Source of the DNA: Acidobacteriota bacterium
GTDB taxonomy: Bacteria > Acidobacteriota > Blastocatellia > Pyrinomonadales > Pyrinomonadaceae
Direction of reading: 5' to 3'
NCBI GenBank assembly: GCA_019639215.1
Contig: JAHBSH010000015.1
Span: forward strand, 1 to 37,222
Length of the DNA: 37,222 nt
Part shown: piece by piece, positions 18,212-26,904 of the stretch
How positions within the stretch are numbered: the stretch's first letter is position 1
Layout of the letters: every line of letters begins with the position of its first letter
Notes under the pieces: model-generated
The model's input: the letters and a program-made list of their open reading frames with translations, nothing else
Told to the model about the DNA's origin: nothing
Databases searched by the model: none
Position numbers and translations under genes: made by a program

Positions 18212-20095
18212 ATGTTCCGTCATTTCATTTTATTCTCTGCCATTTTTCTTTTTGTACCCGTTTTTGCGACAGCACAGCAGCCTGCTCCTACGCCGGATGA
18301 AAAACTTGTCGCCGAAGCGACCGAGCGCCTCCGAAAAAGCATTGACACAATGATACGGGAAGGTGAATCGCTGACCTTGCCGGAAAACCGCGCTGTGATC
18401 TTCACAACGGCAGGCGAGATGCTTTGGGACATTGACCGAGAACGAGCCGGAACTCTTTTCAGACGCGTCGGCGGTGAACTGATGGCTCTGAACGAAGACC
18501 TCAAACGTCCGCGAACGCGGCTTTCAGCCAACGAACGCTGGATATTCGACGCATCTCAGGGAATGCTGCGGCAGACCCTTCTTCCCACTATCGCCAACTA
18601 TGATCCCAAGTTAGCATACGATACGCTGCTCTCAACCAGAACACAGCAGATCACTGAGGCTCTCCAAAAGCGCTCGACCCCATCCGAGGGCATTATGACG
18701 CCGGAGATCTCCATAGCAAATTCGCTGGCTCAGCAGGAACTTAATCTTGAGCAAAACATTGTAAACCGTCTGGCTGACGCCGACCCGGAAGTCGCTATCA
18801 GGCTTTTTAAGGAAAATCTTAAGAACGGACTATCAGCTGCGATCTTTCCAATGCTGGAAAAGATCCATAAACATTCACCGAAAACCGCACAGGAACTGGC
18901 AAACGATGTCGTCGCAAAAGTAAAGTCGGTCGATCTAACCAATTCACCGGGTGAGGTGAACATGATAATCACCTTTCTACGCCTGTCACAACGCTCGACG
19001 CCGGCAAAAACTAAAGGATCAGAGACTTTTGCGTTTACAAAAGAACAACAGGTCGAAATGGCCGAAGCGTTGATCGACGAATTCCTCTCTGCTCGACCTT
19101 CGATCATCCTCCCAATGATGATCGGGAACGCCATACCTACTCTCGAAAAGATCGTACCCGCACGGATACCACAGGTGCGTGAAAAAATGAAACAGTCACA
19201 ATCAGGATTGCCGCGAGAGTTTGGCAGTTTCAGTATGCTTGGTGAGATGGACAGTCAAGATACCACACCGGAACAGATCGTCAATCGTCTTCCTACAATG
19301 CCAGAACAGAATCGCAATTATGCGTATGAGCTTCTGAAAAGACGTATTCCGGCGATGGCTGACGAGGACGAAGCAAGAAAGCTGACGGCGCGGATACCCG
19401 ATGAGAAAGTAAGACGCGAAATTGAACAGCAGTTGGAATCGAAAGGATTGGAACGTGACGCCGCCAAGGGCGAATTGGAAAATGCCCTCAACCGATTGAG
19501 TAAGATCGAGAACGCTTCTTCCCGTTTGCGAAAAACGGTCGATCTAGCCATCGCATTTCACCGAAAAGACACCGAAGAGTATAAAGAGTTTTCTCAAAAA
19601 CTAATGGACAATGCTGAAACCATCGCATATGCATATTCTGAGGATCGCGACGAACTTGCCGACCAGATGGAGATCATTCGCGGCTATTCAGTTGTTGATC
19701 CTGAGAAAGCCTTCAATCTTTTCGGGCCTGTTGTTGATCAGATGAATGAGGTAGTTCAGGCGTATGCCGTCCTGAGTAAATACGAACGGCGTGATTCAAC
19801 TTTTCGAAATGGTGAACTTGTGACCAGGCCAAGGGGCGGTGCTAACGAAAGAATGATCGTCTTCAGATTTCCAAGACACATCGAAATGCTTGGGCGTGCC
19901 GATACAAACCGAATGGGAACGCAGCTTGAACGCATATATCGTCCTGACATACGGGTCGTCATCCGTCTATATTCGCTAAAGGGAGAAATGACCAACCTAA
20001 AAGTTATGAAAGGAGAGAAGGTTCCGGACGACATTTTCAGCCCGGAAACAGGAGCCGGAACAGGAGCCGCTCCGGTTATCATGTCCTTTCAGTAA
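18212..20095 (+). CDS. Large secreted alpha-helical protein of unknown function
   Basis: I do not recognise this 627-residue protein. It has a clear signal peptide (MFRHFILFSAIFLFVPVFAT, cut near TAQQ) and thereafter is almost entirely predicted helical and highly charged, with many Glu, Lys and Arg and few aromatic residues. Short helix-turn-helix units resemble degenerate solenoid repeats. Near the C-terminus a basic block (ERRDSTFRNGELVTRPRGG) precedes a more beta-like tail. GGAGG eight bases before the ATG fixes the start. It stands alone, between the DnaC-like gene and the pseudokinase gene. Confidence 0.7.
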   Translation: MFRHFILFSAIFLFVPVFATAQQPAPTPDEKLVAEATERLRKSIDTMIREGESLTLPENRAVIFTTAGEMLWDIDRERAGTLFRRVGGELMALNEDLKRPRTRLSANERWIFDASQGMLRQTLLPTIANYDPKLAYDTLLSTRTQQITEALQKRSTPSEGIMTPEISIANSLAQQELNLEQNIVNRLADADPEVAIRLFKENLKNGLSAAIFPMLEKIHKHSPKTAQELANDVVAKVKSVDLTNSPGEVNMIITFLRLSQRSTPAKTKGSETFAFTKEQQVEMAEALIDEFLSARPSIILPMMIGNAIPTLEKIVPARIPQVREKMKQSQSGLPREFGSFSMLGEMDSQDTTPEQIVNRLPTMPEQNRNYAYELLKRRIPAMADEDEARKLTARIPDEKVRREIEQQLESKGLERDAAKGELENALNRLSKIENASSRLRKTVDLAIAFHRKDTEEYKEFSQKLMDNAETIAYAYSEDRDELADQMEIIRGYSVVDPEKAFNLFGPVVDQMNEVVQAYAVLSKYERRDSTFRNGELVTRPRGGANERMIVFRFPRHIEMLGRADTNRMGTQLERIYRPDIRVVIRLYSLKGEMTNLKVMKGEKVPDDIFSPETGAGTGAAPVIMSFQ

Positions 20096-20214
20096 CAACC
20101 TATATCTGGCCGATCAAAATAGCTCCCACGTGGTACTTTTTGTCATCTGATCTTCGCATCCTTGCAACGTTAAACAACATATAACAAATCTCTTTCTTTT
20201 TAAACATTTTGTGC

Positions 20215-20220
20215 TATAAT
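20215..20220 (+). promoter_or_regulatory. -10 element upstream of the pseudokinase gene
   Basis: TATAAT at 20215-20220 is preceded by a T-rich stretch without a good -35. It lies 45 bp before the ATG of the next gene in an otherwise AT-rich gap, and is the best promoter candidate there. Confidence 0.45.
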
Positions 20221-20264
20221 GTTCTCGGCAGATTGTCAGACCTCTTAGTAACTGTTCACCACCC

Positions 20265-22394
20265 ATGTCCTTTACAACTCAGAATCTGAACGACGGTAGA
20301 TACCGTATTGAGCAACAGGTGCCACTTAACGGCCAGACGGCGGTTTATGAGGCTTATGACACCGTTAGCAACGTGCGCGTGATCGTAAAAGAGATCTTTG
20401 TGCCGTTTAACGCAGCCGGTCAAGAGCAGGCGCAGACCGCCTTTGCCGATCAGGCACAGCTGCTGACTCGCGTCAGGCACGACTCTCTCTTGCATGTACG
20501 CGATCATTTTTCAGAGGTCGGACGACAGTATCTTGTACTCGAATCCGTTGACGGAAAGACACTCGCAGACCTGATGGCGGAAAGAGGGTCGAGCTTTGAG
20601 ACCGAAGAAGTGATGGCCTGGGCAGACCAGCTGTTGGATGCGATGAACCATCTGCACAACTTTGTTCCGCCCATCATTCACCGAAGCATAAATCCTCAGC
20701 ACATCAAGCTGAAACAAGACGGCAGAATAAAGCTGCTTGCCTTTGGACTTTCAGACGGCAACGGAACACGGATCAGCACTAGCCTGTCATCGCCTGCTCT
20801 GGAATCAGAGATCGGATATTCGCCGCTAGAACAGATATGGAACAGTCTCGACCCGGCTTCACAAAAGGTCATCATAAACAGCTATGACGACGCCGACGGC
20901 AAGGCCGTTATCGAACCGCTCTCTGCTTCAACGGATATCTTCTCATTTGGTTCGACGTTGTATCACCTTTTGACCGGGAAAAAACCTATCGATGCTCTGG
21001 AACGTTCTATAGAGATCCTCGAAGGAAATATAGATCCGCTGATCAATGTCAGCGAACTCAATCCATCAGTTCCGTCCGAAGTATCAGAGGTCATTCAGAA
21101 AGCTATGGCTATCAAACGCCGTGATCGATACGATTCTGCGGCGATAATGCGTCAGGTTCTCAAAACCGCACAAATACGTGCTCGAGAACGCGTTGAAAAT
21201 GAGGCCGACGAGACGTTTGAAGCCGCCGAACTGATAAAGCAAAAACAGATACAGCAGCTGCTGGAGCAAAAAGAACGCGAGATCGCCGAAGAACAACGGC
21301 GACAAGCAGAAATACTTGAACAAAAGCTACGCGAGGCTGAGGAACAGCGTCTTGCCGCTGAAAGAAGGGCGGCTGAGATGGAAAGGATCTTAAAGGAAAA
21401 AGATCTTGAGAACAGCATTCCTCCGCAGTCTGCAACGGAAACCCCGGTTGCGGATCTGCTCGACATTCCGCAGCCTGAAATAGGACATATTTCCCTGCAG
21501 ATGACCTCTGAAGATCTCTTTGGCGATATTCTTGCGGAAACCGTCGAGGCTCCGCGATCATCAGCTTCATCAAGGATTGAGAGTCCAAAGAATGAGGCTG
21601 TGGAAACCGTCGCCGAAGTAGAATCAGTCGAGGCCTATGTAGAAGCTTTTACCGAATCCGATCCTATCGCTGCTGAGTCGGACGAAGATCTATCATTCCA
21701 CACCGAAGAACAAAGTGAGAATATTCAGGTTGAAGAAACCTTCGCCGTACAAGAGGACCAAACCGTTGAGGAAGAGGTTCCGGTGACCGCAGCCGAAACA
21801 AGTGTATCCGCTATTGAGGCCGAAAGCACGTCCGTTCAGGAGATCCACCTGACTGACGAGCCGCAAGCGGAACATATCGAGGAGCCTGTCGTCTATGACG
21901 ATATGCAGCCGACGATAATGGAACAGACTGTGACCGCACAGCCATATGCTCATCAGGAAACCTACGAAACCGAATATAAACAGCCTGTTGTCTCGATGCC
22001 AATGATCGCAGGCGGTGTTGGGCTGATACTTTGTTTCGTCGTTTTGGCAGGATGGTATTTCTTGTCACCTGGCACCCAATCCGAGGTTAAAAAACCGGCT
22101 GCCGTTACAATGGAACCCGCCGGCTCGGCTGAACCGCCGGTTGCTTCCCAAACGCCTGTTCCTGAGACCGTCTCTCAGAATGTTGAACAGACAGAACTAC
22201 CCGCCGAATCAGTTACAGAATCAACTCCTACGGTAACTGAGCAAACTGCTCCACGTGAAGATCGTCGCGAACCGGCACGTCGCCCCGTGGCACAGAATGC
22301 TGCCCAGAGGGAACCACGCCCTGCCGTAGCAGAAAGACCTGCACAGAGTCAGCCGCGAAAAGTAACGGTTGACGACCTGATCAATGATAATTAA
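20265..22394 (+). CDS. Membrane-anchored Ser/Thr pseudokinase with coiled coil and extracytoplasmic tail
   Basis: A 709-residue protein with a Hanks-type kinase fold whose catalytic residues are lost. The anchoring Lys (VIVK, K42) and the helix-F pattern STDIFSFGSTLYHLLTGKKP remain. The catalytic Asp of HRD is Ser (IIHRS, S141), the metal-binding Asn is replaced by His146 in the motif SINPQHIKL, the DFG Asp is Ala (AFG, 159-161), and the glycine loop is degenerate. After the kinase fold come a charged coiled coil (about 320-385), a long acidic low-complexity segment (about 410-570), one transmembrane helix (about 580-602) and a Pro/Glu-rich outer tail. It is a likely scaffold or sensor rather than an enzyme. 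The adjacent TPR/TonB-C gene starts 42 bp downstream. Confidence 0.82.
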   Translation: MSFTTQNLNDGRYRIEQQVPLNGQTAVYEAYDTVSNVRVIVKEIFVPFNAAGQEQAQTAFADQAQLLTRVRHDSLLHVRDHFSEVGRQYLVLESVDGKTLADLMAERGSSFETEEVMAWADQLLDAMNHLHNFVPPIIHRSINPQHIKLKQDGRIKLLAFGLSDGNGTRISTSLSSPALESEIGYSPLEQIWNSLDPASQKVIINSYDDADGKAVIEPLSASTDIFSFGSTLYHLLTGKKPIDALERSIEILEGNIDPLINVSELNPSVPSEVSEVIQKAMAIKRRDRYDSAAIMRQVLKTAQIRARERVENEADETFEAAELIKQKQIQQLLEQKEREIAEEQRRQAEILEQKLREAEEQRLAAERRAAEMERILKEKDLENSIPPQSATETPVADLLDIPQPEIGHISLQMTSEDLFGDILAETVEAPRSSASSRIESPKNEAVETVAEVESVEAYVEAFTESDPIAAESDEDLSFHTEEQSENIQVEETFAVQEDQTVEEEVPVTAAETSVSAIEAESTSVQEIHLTDEPQAEHIEEPVVYDDMQPTIMEQTVTAQPYAHQETYETEYKQPVVSMPMIAGGVGLILCFVVLAGWYFLSPGTQSEVKKPAAVTMEPAGSAEPPVASQTPVPETVSQNVEQTELPAESVTESTPTVTEQTAPREDRREPARRPVAQNAAQREPRPAVAERPAQSQPRKVTVDDLINDN

Positions 22395-22436
22395 CACCAA
22401 ACGCATATACATTGCCGTTTGCCTTGAGGATAAGTC

Positions 22437-23525
22437 ATGAAACTCTACCCCACTGTTTCAAAAAAGCCGCTATCAAAATGGATGTTCGTAAGCTGCTTTC
22501 TTGCTGTTGCCATGTTCGGTTGCTTTGTCAGCTCTACTGCACAAACGCCGGAGCTTAGCCTGGCTGATCTATTGATAGGCCTTCGCTCACAGAAAGTTTC
22601 GCTGCCTGAAAGGAACAAGATACTCGCAGAAGCAGTTCTTGAACGAGGGGTCACATTTGCCATGACGCCGGAGATCGAGACAGAACTCACAGCCACCGGA
22701 GCAGCAAACGAGCTAATAAAAGCGATAAAAGAAAAGGCACCTGCTCCTGTTCCACCCGCTCCACAGATAGACCATACCTTTTTTCAGAGGCGGGCAATTG
22801 AAAGCTCTGCCAAAGGAGAATACACGCTTGCATTGGCAGATTTTAATACTGCGGTAGAGATGAAATCCGACGATCCCGCTCTTTTGTTGGGACGCGGACG
22901 GGCATACCTCAATCTTAAGTCCTACGAAAGGTCGATAGCTGATTTTGACCGAGCACTCGAACTCAGCCCTTCCGATTCCAACGCTTACTACAATCGCGGT
23001 GTCGCTAATGAAAGAATGGACAAGATCGATCTGGCGCTGAGCGATTATAAAAAGGCTGTCGAATTGGATGACAAGAATGAAAGCGCTAAACAAAGCCTGA
23101 AACGTTTGGAAGATTCTATCGCTAAGGTTCTTGCGGAAAAGATGGAAGCAGACCGTCTGGAAGCGGAAAAGCTAAAAGCTGAGGAAGAGAGAAAAAGGAA
23201 AGAAGAAGAGGAAAAAAATGCCGCTCCGCCGGAATATCTGAACCTCGGAACCATAAGCAATGACATGGCACGACGCCTGGTAATGCCAACATATCCGCCA
23301 TCAGCACGTCAGGCAAAGGTCGAAGGCAGGGTTTCGGTCATGGTGGAGATCGATCTTGAAGGAAACGTCACATCGGCGGAGGCCACGACAGGCCACAAGC
23401 TGTTGCGTGAGGCCGCCGAATCAGCTGCGAAACGCTCAAAATTCACTCCGCTGAAGTTCAATGAACATTCGGTCAAAGGACGCGGGATCATCGTTTATAA
23501 TTTCAGCCTGGCGAGCAGCGAGTAG
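22437..23525 (+). CDS. Exported TPR protein with TonB C-terminal domain
   Basis: A 362-residue periplasmic or envelope protein. The signal peptide (about residues 14-36, ending STAQ) is followed by a helical region. Tetratricopeptide repeats come next around residues 115-225, with clear units such as ALADFNTAVEMKSDDPALLLGRG and AYYNRGVANERMDKIDLALS. A Lys/Glu coiled coil (AEKLKAEEERKRKEEEEK) follows, then a TonB C-terminal domain (residues 285-360: PTYPPSARQAKVEGRVSVMV to IVYNFSL). TonB normally links inner-membrane energy to outer-membrane receptors. In this kind of protein without an N-terminal ExbB-contacting helix, the domain more likely serves as a binding module. GAGG eight bases before the ATG supports the start. 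Confidence 0.85.
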   Translation: MKLYPTVSKKPLSKWMFVSCFLAVAMFGCFVSSTAQTPELSLADLLIGLRSQKVSLPERNKILAEAVLERGVTFAMTPEIETELTATGAANELIKAIKEKAPAPVPPAPQIDHTFFQRRAIESSAKGEYTLALADFNTAVEMKSDDPALLLGRGRAYLNLKSYERSIADFDRALELSPSDSNAYYNRGVANERMDKIDLALSDYKKAVELDDKNESAKQSLKRLEDSIAKVLAEKMEADRLEAEKLKAEEERKRKEEEEKNAAPPEYLNLGTISNDMARRLVMPTYPPSARQAKVEGRVSVMVEIDLEGNVTSAEATTGHKLLREAAESAAKRSKFTPLKFNEHSVKGRGIIVYNFSLASSE

Positions 23526-23554
23526 GGATCACGTCAACAAGAGCTTGTCGCGGA

Positions 23555-24409
23555 TCAATATGCACCGGCGACTATATCAGATCTTACACCCGCAGCTTCC
23601 TGAGCTATCTTGACCCCGACGCTCGCTCCGATGCGCGTGGCTCCGGCCTCAACCATCTGGCGGGCGTCTTCTATTCCCTTCACACCACCAGAGGCTTTTA
23701 CACCTATCTGGGTTCCGACAGTTCGCCGCATCAGGGCAATGTCAGCAGCGGTCGCACCGCCTTTTGCAAAACCTGTTGAGGTCTTAACAAAATCAGCGCC
23801 CGCGTTCTTTGCCGCAATACATGCTCGCACCTTCTCATCATCGGTCAGCAATGCCGTCTCAATAATGACCTTGCAGATAATACGGTGTTCATGGGCGGCG
23901 TCTACAACAGCTCGAATGTCGTCTTCGACGGCACAATCATCTCCTGATTTCAATGCGCCGATATTGATGACCATATCCACCTCGCGGGCTCCGTCAAATA
24001 TCGCACGGCGGGCTTCGAACGCCTTCACGTCCGGCAGTGTCGCACCGAGCGGAAAACCTATGACGGTACACACAGGCACGCCTGAGCCTCTGAGAAACTC
24101 ACTAGCCTTTTTTACCCAGCCGGGATTAACGCAAACAGATGCAAAGCCAAATTGGGCTGCTTCATCACAAAGTTTCTTAATGTCCTTTTCAGAAGCTTCG
24201 GGTTTTAGCAGCGTATGATCTATCAAACTTGCCCAATCGCCAGCCGTGGCGGAATTGCCAAGTACGATACCGATGCGTTCAGCTCCGGCATCAACAATGC
24301 GTTCTACATCTGCCTTGCAAAAAGTTGGACAGTCATCATCGACCAGTCTTGAAAGTACAAGGTCGGTTATCTGTTCAACCAGCTTTTCGTATTGTCCGTT
24401 CCCAGTCAT
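23555..24409 (-). CDS. deoC: Deoxyribose-phosphate aldolase (DeoC) with N-terminal extension
   Basis: Class I aldolase cleaving 2-deoxyribose 5-phosphate to glyceraldehyde 3-phosphate and acetaldehyde. The core is recognised by [12 protein letters not shown] (residues 62-73), [12 protein letters not shown] with the catalytic Asp146, the Schiff-base Lys in FVKTSTGF (K209) and the second Lys in VKASGGV (K238). The core begins only near residue 58. The preceding extension opens with a short amphipathic helix ([17 protein letters not shown]) and a Cys-containing linker. Similar helices target enzymes into bacterial microcompartments. It starts 15 bp after the rpiB stop, in one operon, and together they form a sugar-phosphate pathway. 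Confidence 0.92.
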   Translation of the reverse strand: MTGNGQYEKLVEQITDLVLSRLVDDDCPTFCKADVERIVDAGAERIGIVLGNSATAGDWASLIDHTLLKPEASEKDIKKLCDEAAQFGFASVCVNPGWVKKASEFLRGSGVPVCTVIGFPLGATLPDVKAFEARRAIFDGAREVDMVINIGALKSGDDCAVEDDIRAVVDAAHEHRIICKVIIETALLTDDEKVRACIAAKNAGADFVKTSTGFAKGGATAADIALMRRTVGTQIGVKASGGVKGIEDARQMVEAGATRIGASVGVKIAQEAAGVRSDIVAGAY

Positions 24410-24424
24410 TGCTTTATGAGTTCC

Positions 24425-25207
24425 CTATCTTCTGTACTGACGGTCTATATCATCTATCTTGGCAACACGCCTCTTATGCCTTTCCTCAGATATCCTCGTT
24501 GAAAGAAATGATTCAACGATCTTTTTTGCTTCTTCCAATGAGACCTGACCGCTGCCCAGCGTGAGTATATTCGCTCCGTTATGTTCACGCGAATTTGCCG
24601 CTAATGCCGTCGAGTAGCAAGCAGCAGCCCTGACACCGGGCACTTTGTTCGCCGCCATCGCTGAACCTATACCCGCGCCGTCTATCAATATCCCGCATTC
24701 GACATGACCGGCCGAAACGCATTTGGCGACCTCAGAAGCGAAATCGGGATAATCCACCGCCTCGGTCGAATCCGTCCCGAAATCACGCACGGACACACCA
24801 AGATCAGCCAAAAAGGCTTTCAATGCTTCTTTATATTGAAATCCGCCGTGATCCGCACCGATCGCGACCGACCTAACCGTAACCGATGATGTCCTCGCTT
24901 CTCGTTCGATCAATTCGATATTATTTTCACGGATGATATCGTTGGCAAGAGGCGTAAACTTTGTTCCCGGCGAAACACGAACACGTGCTCCTGGCTCAAG
25001 GCCGCGGAGGTCAAGTTCGGTCAAAAGCGTCTTAGACGATTCATCCCGGTCAAATTCTTTTCGAGCCTTTTCCTTCAGCGAATTAACGATCAGATGTTCC
25101 GGTTCTGACGCGTTCGTTCTTAGCGGTGGCTGAGTCTCCGCTCTATTCAGTGCCTCGCGGACGAGACTGCGGATCATTTCCCTTGATGGCGTTTCTTTTG
25201 CCGACAT
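24425..25207 (-). CDS. rpiB: RpiB-type sugar-phosphate isomerase with fused N-terminal domain
   Basis: A 260-residue protein whose C-terminal half (residues 112-255) is a LacAB/RpiB isomerase: GADHGGFQYKEAL, then ILIDGAGIGSAMAANK, then NSREHNGANILTLG. Ordinary RpiB has about 150 residues. The N-terminal part comprises an amphipathic helix (REMIRSLVREALNRAE) resembling an encapsulation peptide, a linker, and a small domain with the pattern VRVSPGTKFTPLANDIIRENNIEL, as also found in some microcompartment-associated proteins. In E. coli RpiB the catalytic Cys sits in ILICGTGIG; here the same position is Asp176. Activity on ribose 5-phosphate, or on another pentose phosphate, is therefore uncertain. 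It is the first gene of the rpiB-deoC operon. Confidence 0.85.
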   Translation of the reverse strand: MSAKETPSREMIRSLVREALNRAETQPPLRTNASEPEHLIVNSLKEKARKEFDRDESSKTLLTELDLRGLEPGARVRVSPGTKFTPLANDIIRENNIELIEREARTSSVTVRSVAIGADHGGFQYKEALKAFLADLGVSVRDFGTDSTEAVDYPDFASEVAKCVSAGHVECGILIDGAGIGSAMAANKVPGVRAAACYSTALAANSREHNGANILTLGSGQVSLEEAKKIVESFLSTRISEERHKRRVAKIDDIDRQYRR

Positions 25208-25209
25208 AA

Positions 25210-25223
25210 CAGAATGAATTCTG
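25210..25223. promoter_or_regulatory. Short inverted repeat at the rpiB start
   Basis: CAGAAT and ATTCTG flank a 2-bp centre and end 2 bp before the rpiB start codon. The repeat occupies the place of the ribosome binding site, for which no other candidate is visible. It could be a small operator or an RNA hairpin hindering translation; nothing else supports either view. Confidence 0.3.
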
Positions 25224-25293
25224 ACGTGCTTGAAAAATACAGGTCAGTTGAAATAGTATTGCTAAAACCAAAACCATTCAACTACGGAATATT

Positions 25294-25869
25294 ATGTCTG
25301 CAAATGCAAACGCCGTTTCGGCAACAGAGTTTACCAACCCGAATCTTTCCATACTCTTTTCAGCTGATCAGATAAAGGCCCGCGTTGCCGAACTCGGACG
25401 GCAAATTACAGCTGATTACGAGGGTAAGGAGCTTGTCCTTGTCGGCGTGTTAAAAGGCTCCTGTCTTTTTATGGCAGACCTTATGCGTGAGATCGATCTT
25501 GAATTGACGATAGATTTTATGGCCGTATCAAGCTATAAGGACGGCACCAAGTCCACAGGAGACGTAGAGATACTAAAGGATCTGAGCAATCCGATACGTG
25601 AAAAACACGTCCTTGTCGTCGAGGACATTGTGGACACAGGCCTGACCCTGACACGGCTTTTGGATATTCTCGGTTCGCGCGGAGCCGCTTCTATAAGGCT
25701 TGCCACCTTTTTGGATAAACCCGAACCACGCATCAATAAAGACCTGCAGATCGACTACACAGGCTTTGTCGTGCCAAACGAATTCGTCGTCGGATATGGC
25801 CTCGACGCCGCCGGACGCTACAGAAACCTGCCGTTCGTCGCCGTTGTTCGCGATCCGTCAAAGGCATAG
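25294..25869 (+). CDS. hpt: Hypoxanthine phosphoribosyltransferase
   Basis: Purine-salvage enzyme making IMP (and GMP) from the free base and PRPP in the cytoplasm. The 191-residue product has the PRPP loop VLVVEDIVDTGLTL, the flexible loop SSYKDGTKSTGDVEI with its Ser-Tyr pair, the cis-peptide region VGVLKGSCLFMADLMREI, and the base-recognition end VVPNEFVVGYGLDAAGRYRNLP. Everything matches bacterial HPRT in order and length. It is transcribed divergently from rpiB-deoC and convergently with the small membrane-protein gene that ends 13 bp downstream. Confidence 0.95.
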   Translation: MSANANAVSATEFTNPNLSILFSADQIKARVAELGRQITADYEGKELVLVGVLKGSCLFMADLMREIDLELTIDFMAVSSYKDGTKSTGDVEILKDLSNPIREKHVLVVEDIVDTGLTLTRLLDILGSRGAASIRLATFLDKPEPRINKDLQIDYTGFVVPNEFVVGYGLDAAGRYRNLPFVAVVRDPSKA

Positions 25870-25882
25870 GTTTATTGGCCGA

Positions 25883-26332
25883 TCAGACTGAAGGGTCAAA
25901 TCGCTTTCGGCTGGCCAAGAGGCCTCGGCCCATATAGAACAACGCGACGAGGTGAAAGCCAAAGCCCCACATATCGCGAAAGCCGATCGCGATCATGGCA
26001 TCTACCACATAAAGGAACATTCCCAGAACGAAAATGCGGTCGCTGCCTCTTCTGGCATAATAACCAAATGCTGCGAATAGCACAGCGATAGCGGCATTGA
26101 AAAACAGTCCGATCGGATTTACCGCCGCCAGCGAGTTTACCCGTAGCATCTCATCGACAAGTTGGGTTGAACCAAGTCCGAAAAGCATGCTCGGCAGTCC
26201 GCCGAATGTCACAATGAGCGAATTAAGTATTCCGAGAGCGGCGACCCAGAAAAACCAGTCTGCTCCGCGGCGCATATCCGCGATCTTTGTCGCCATTGGT
26301 ATCGGCTGAAATACGTTTTCAATGTTTTGCAT
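25883..26332 (-). CDS. Conserved-looking four-helix membrane protein, function unknown
   Basis: A 149-residue protein with four hydrophobic helices, roughly at residues 25-45, 70-92, 100-117 and 120-140, and a short basic tail (RKRFDPSV). I do not recognise a family. A strong ribosome binding site, AAAGGAGG, stands nine bases before the ATG and settles the start. It converges with hpt and diverges from rplU. Confidence 0.7.
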   Translation of the reverse strand: MQNIENVFQPIPMATKIADMRRGADWFFWVAALGILNSLIVTFGGLPSMLFGLGSTQLVDEMLRVNSLAAVNPIGLFFNAAIAVLFAAFGYYARRGSDRIFVLGMFLYVVDAMIAIGFRDMWGFGFHLVALFYMGRGLLASRKRFDPSV

Positions 26333-26445
26333 AGTAAATGACCTCCTTTATAGTGATTTTGCGGCGATAATATCACAGTTACTGCCTGACATAACTACTT
26401 TTTTGGTCATTTTGACAACTACCCGTAAAAAGACACGGTCAGTGA

Positions 26446-26474
26446 TTGACCACAGGCTGTCGTTTCGGTATAAT
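26446..26474 (+). promoter_or_regulatory. Promoter of the rplU-rpmA operon
   Basis: TTGACC at 26446-26451, a 17-bp spacer and TATAAT at 26469-26474 make a near-consensus sigma70-type promoter, as expected for ribosomal protein genes. It is followed at once by the leader hairpin. Confidence 0.85.
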
Positions 26475-26475
26475 T

Positions 26476-26504
26476 TGAGTTTTTCGGCGGTGTGCCGAAA
26501 CTCA
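26476..26504 (+). promoter_or_regulatory. Leader hairpin before rplU, candidate L21 autoregulatory leader
   Basis: TGAGT, a 2-nt bulge and TTCGGC pair with GCCGAA and ACTCA around a 5-nt loop. The hairpin lies at the very 5' end of the expected transcript and about 30 nt before the L21 start codon. Ribosomal protein L21 leaders with hairpins at this place are known in other phyla. No T-tract follows, so a terminator is unlikely. An autoregulatory role is inference. Confidence 0.5.
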
Positions 26505-26533
26505 ACCCTTTTGCAAAGAGGTTAATTATCTAA

Positions 26534-26824
26534 ATGAGTTACGCAATCATCAAAACAGGCGGTAAGCAGTTCGCCGTAGAAAAAGGGCAGGTACTGCGTG
26601 TGCCGAGCATCGGCGAAGACGCAGGTAGCAAGGTTGAATTGACCGCCCTGCTTTCTGGCACCGGTGAAAAAGCATCGATCGGCAGCGGTACCGTAACGGC
26701 AGAGGTTCTGTCACACGGACGCGGTGAAAAGGTCATTGTTTTCAAAAAGAAACGCCGTAAACAGTACAAACGTAAACAGGGTCACCGTCAGGGTTACACT
26801 GAAATAAAGATAGAAAATATCTAG
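26534..26824 (+). CDS. rplU: 50S ribosomal protein L21
   Basis: Structural protein of the large ribosomal subunit contacting 23S rRNA. The 96-residue sequence begins [20 protein letters not shown], the family's most conserved block, and ends with the basic [20 protein letters not shown] stretch that binds rRNA. Length is slightly short of the usual 103 but complete. It is the first gene of the rplU-rpmA operon, with a strong promoter and structured leader upstream and L27 80 bp downstream. Confidence 0.98.
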   Translation: MSYAIIKTGGKQFAVEKGQVLRVPSIGEDAGSKVELTALLSGTGEKASIGSGTVTAEVLSHGRGEKVIVFKKKRRKQYKRKQGHRQGYTEIKIENI

Positions 26825-26904
26825 GAGGAAACGGATCGGTAACTATATTTTGAGATCTGCGGCATAAAGTTCCGCACTCCAAATCCGGATCCCGCAATAG
26901 AAAT

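Noticed and set aside
23045..23316. Serine/phenylalanine-rich minus-strand frames opposite the TPR/TonB-C gene
   Set aside because: They are the antisense of the Lys/Glu-rich coiled-coil codons and have no independent support.
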